A stretch of DNA of 6,524 nucleotides from Paracoccus sp. (in: a-proteobacteria). GTDB taxonomy: Bacteria; Pseudomonadota; Alphaproteobacteria; Rhodobacterales; Rhodobacteraceae. The position numbers and the translations under genes were made by a program. Below are positions 6,078-6,524 of the stretch, piece by piece. The DNA lies in contig JAGPGI010000159.1 of assembly GCA_018056045.1 (NCBI GenBank), positions 1 to 6,524 on the forward strand, in the 5' to 3' direction. Position 1 is the first letter of the stretch, and each line of letters starts with the position of its first letter. The notes under the pieces were generated by a model, which saw only the letters and a list, made by a program, of their open reading frames with translations, did not search any database and was not told the origin of the DNA.

Positions 6078-6524
6078 TCAGGGCGGTGCCGCATTCTGCC
6101 ACAGCGACGGCCCGCCGGACCCCGCGCCCATTCCCGGCGCGGCGACCCGCACGGCGATCATCGGCCCGCCCGTCGCCCCAAGCGGCGACCGCCCCGAGGC
6201 CAGCACCGCAAGCGAGCCGGGCCGTCCGGTCAGCTGCGTGCCCAGAGGCGCGCCCAGCAGCATCACCCTTTCGCGGACGCGTTTCCGCTGGCCGGATTCG
6301 ATCGAGGCAAAGCTGTTATAGGTCTCGGGCGAGGCGGTCATGCCCTGAAATCCGCGGTCGCGCAGCATGTCGCGCAGGGTATCGAACCGTGCCAGATAGC
6401 GCTGCGCGTAAGCCGGGGTGCGCGAATGGAAAGCCCCGGCGGCCGCACGCCAGTCGCCCGTCTCGGCATAAAGCTGGCTGACGAAGCGGGCGGCATAGCG
6501 GGCATTTTCCAGCGGATCGAACAT
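6078..6524 (-). CDS. Lytic transglycosylase-like protein, C-terminal part
   Basis: Only the last 148 residues are in the window; the ATG at 6524 is almost certainly an internal codon, because the sequence begins in mid-domain. The segment MFDPLENARYAARFVSQLY (1-19) with ETGDWRAAAGAFHSRTPAYAQRYLARF (21-47) matches the end of an SLT-type transglycosylase domain, where helices with N-R-Y-A and a Y/F-H-S-R-T-P loop help form the peptidoglycan groove. The catalytic Glu, expected further N-terminal, is outside the window, so activity cannot be judged. After about residue 85 comes a low-complexity tail rich in Gly, Ala and Pro (for example APGMGAGSGGPS at 129-140) with no domain I recognise. The family cleaves peptidoglycan glycan strands in the periplasm and releases 1,6-anhydro products; a signal peptide would be expected upstream. 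The stop is TGA at 6080-6078. It lies 82 bp before the methyltransferase gene on the same strand, with a separate candidate promoter between them. Confidence 0.75.
   Translation of the reverse strand: MFDPLENARYAARFVSQLYAETGDWRAAAGAFHSRTPAYAQRYLARFDTLRDMLRDRGFQGMTASPETYNSFASIESGQRKRVRERVMLLGAPLGTQLTGRPGSLAVLASGRSPLGATGGPMIAVRVAAPGMGAGSGGPSLWQNAAPP

Noticed and set aside
6522..6524. ATG at the right edge as the true start of the transglycosylase-like gene
   Set aside because: The protein begins in the middle of a recognisable SLT-type domain without the catalytic part, so the gene must extend beyond the window.

Overview
The window looks like ordinary chromosomal DNA from a high-GC alphaproteobacterium of the Rhodobacteraceae, most likely Paracoccus or a close genus. 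This rests on the RecA sequence (it begins [14 protein letters not shown] and has the alphaproteobacterial core), the presence of a CckA hybrid kinase, an alphaproteobacterial-type SOS box (GTTC-N7-GTTC) and a CtrA-type box. I see no tRNA, rRNA, CRISPR array, insertion sequence, integrase or phage gene. Gene content and codon use look uniform across the window.

Layout, left to right. Positions 1-763 (minus) hold the first 254 codons of an exported protein of unknown function; it starts at TTG and runs off the left edge. It lies 37 bp downstream of recA (801-1868, minus), probably in the same transcript, and its ribosome binding site sits in the 3' arm of a perfect 7-bp hairpin. Positions 1869-2114 are a divergent regulatory region with a perfect SOS box facing recA and, on the other side, a candidate promoter with one-mismatch CtrA-like and LexA-like sites. 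That promoter faces a small sulfotransferase-fold gene (2115-2699, plus). This gene converges, with a 31-bp gap, on cckA (2731-4794, minus), a hybrid histidine kinase/receiver. The 58-bp cckA leader contains a perfect TTAA-N7-TTAAC CtrA box that overlaps the stop codon of the upstream RsmB/NOP-family RNA cytosine methyltransferase gene (4853-5995, minus). A short gap with a consensus -35 element separates that gene from the C-terminal part of a lytic-transglycosylase-like gene (6078-6524, minus), which enters from the right edge.

Functionally, the window places the SOS recombinase (recA) next to the kinase at the head of the CtrA phosphorelay (cckA). The most interesting signals are regulatory. 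The tetranucleotide TTAA occurs only four times in 6.5 kb. All four copies lie at the two regulatory regions, and they form one perfect and one near-perfect CtrA site. This suggests feedback of CtrA on cckA, and possible CtrA/LexA crosstalk at the recA-divergent promoter. I did not find a clearly new multi-gene system. The truly uncharacterised items are the exported protein after recA and the role of the small sulfotransferase-like protein between recA and cckA.
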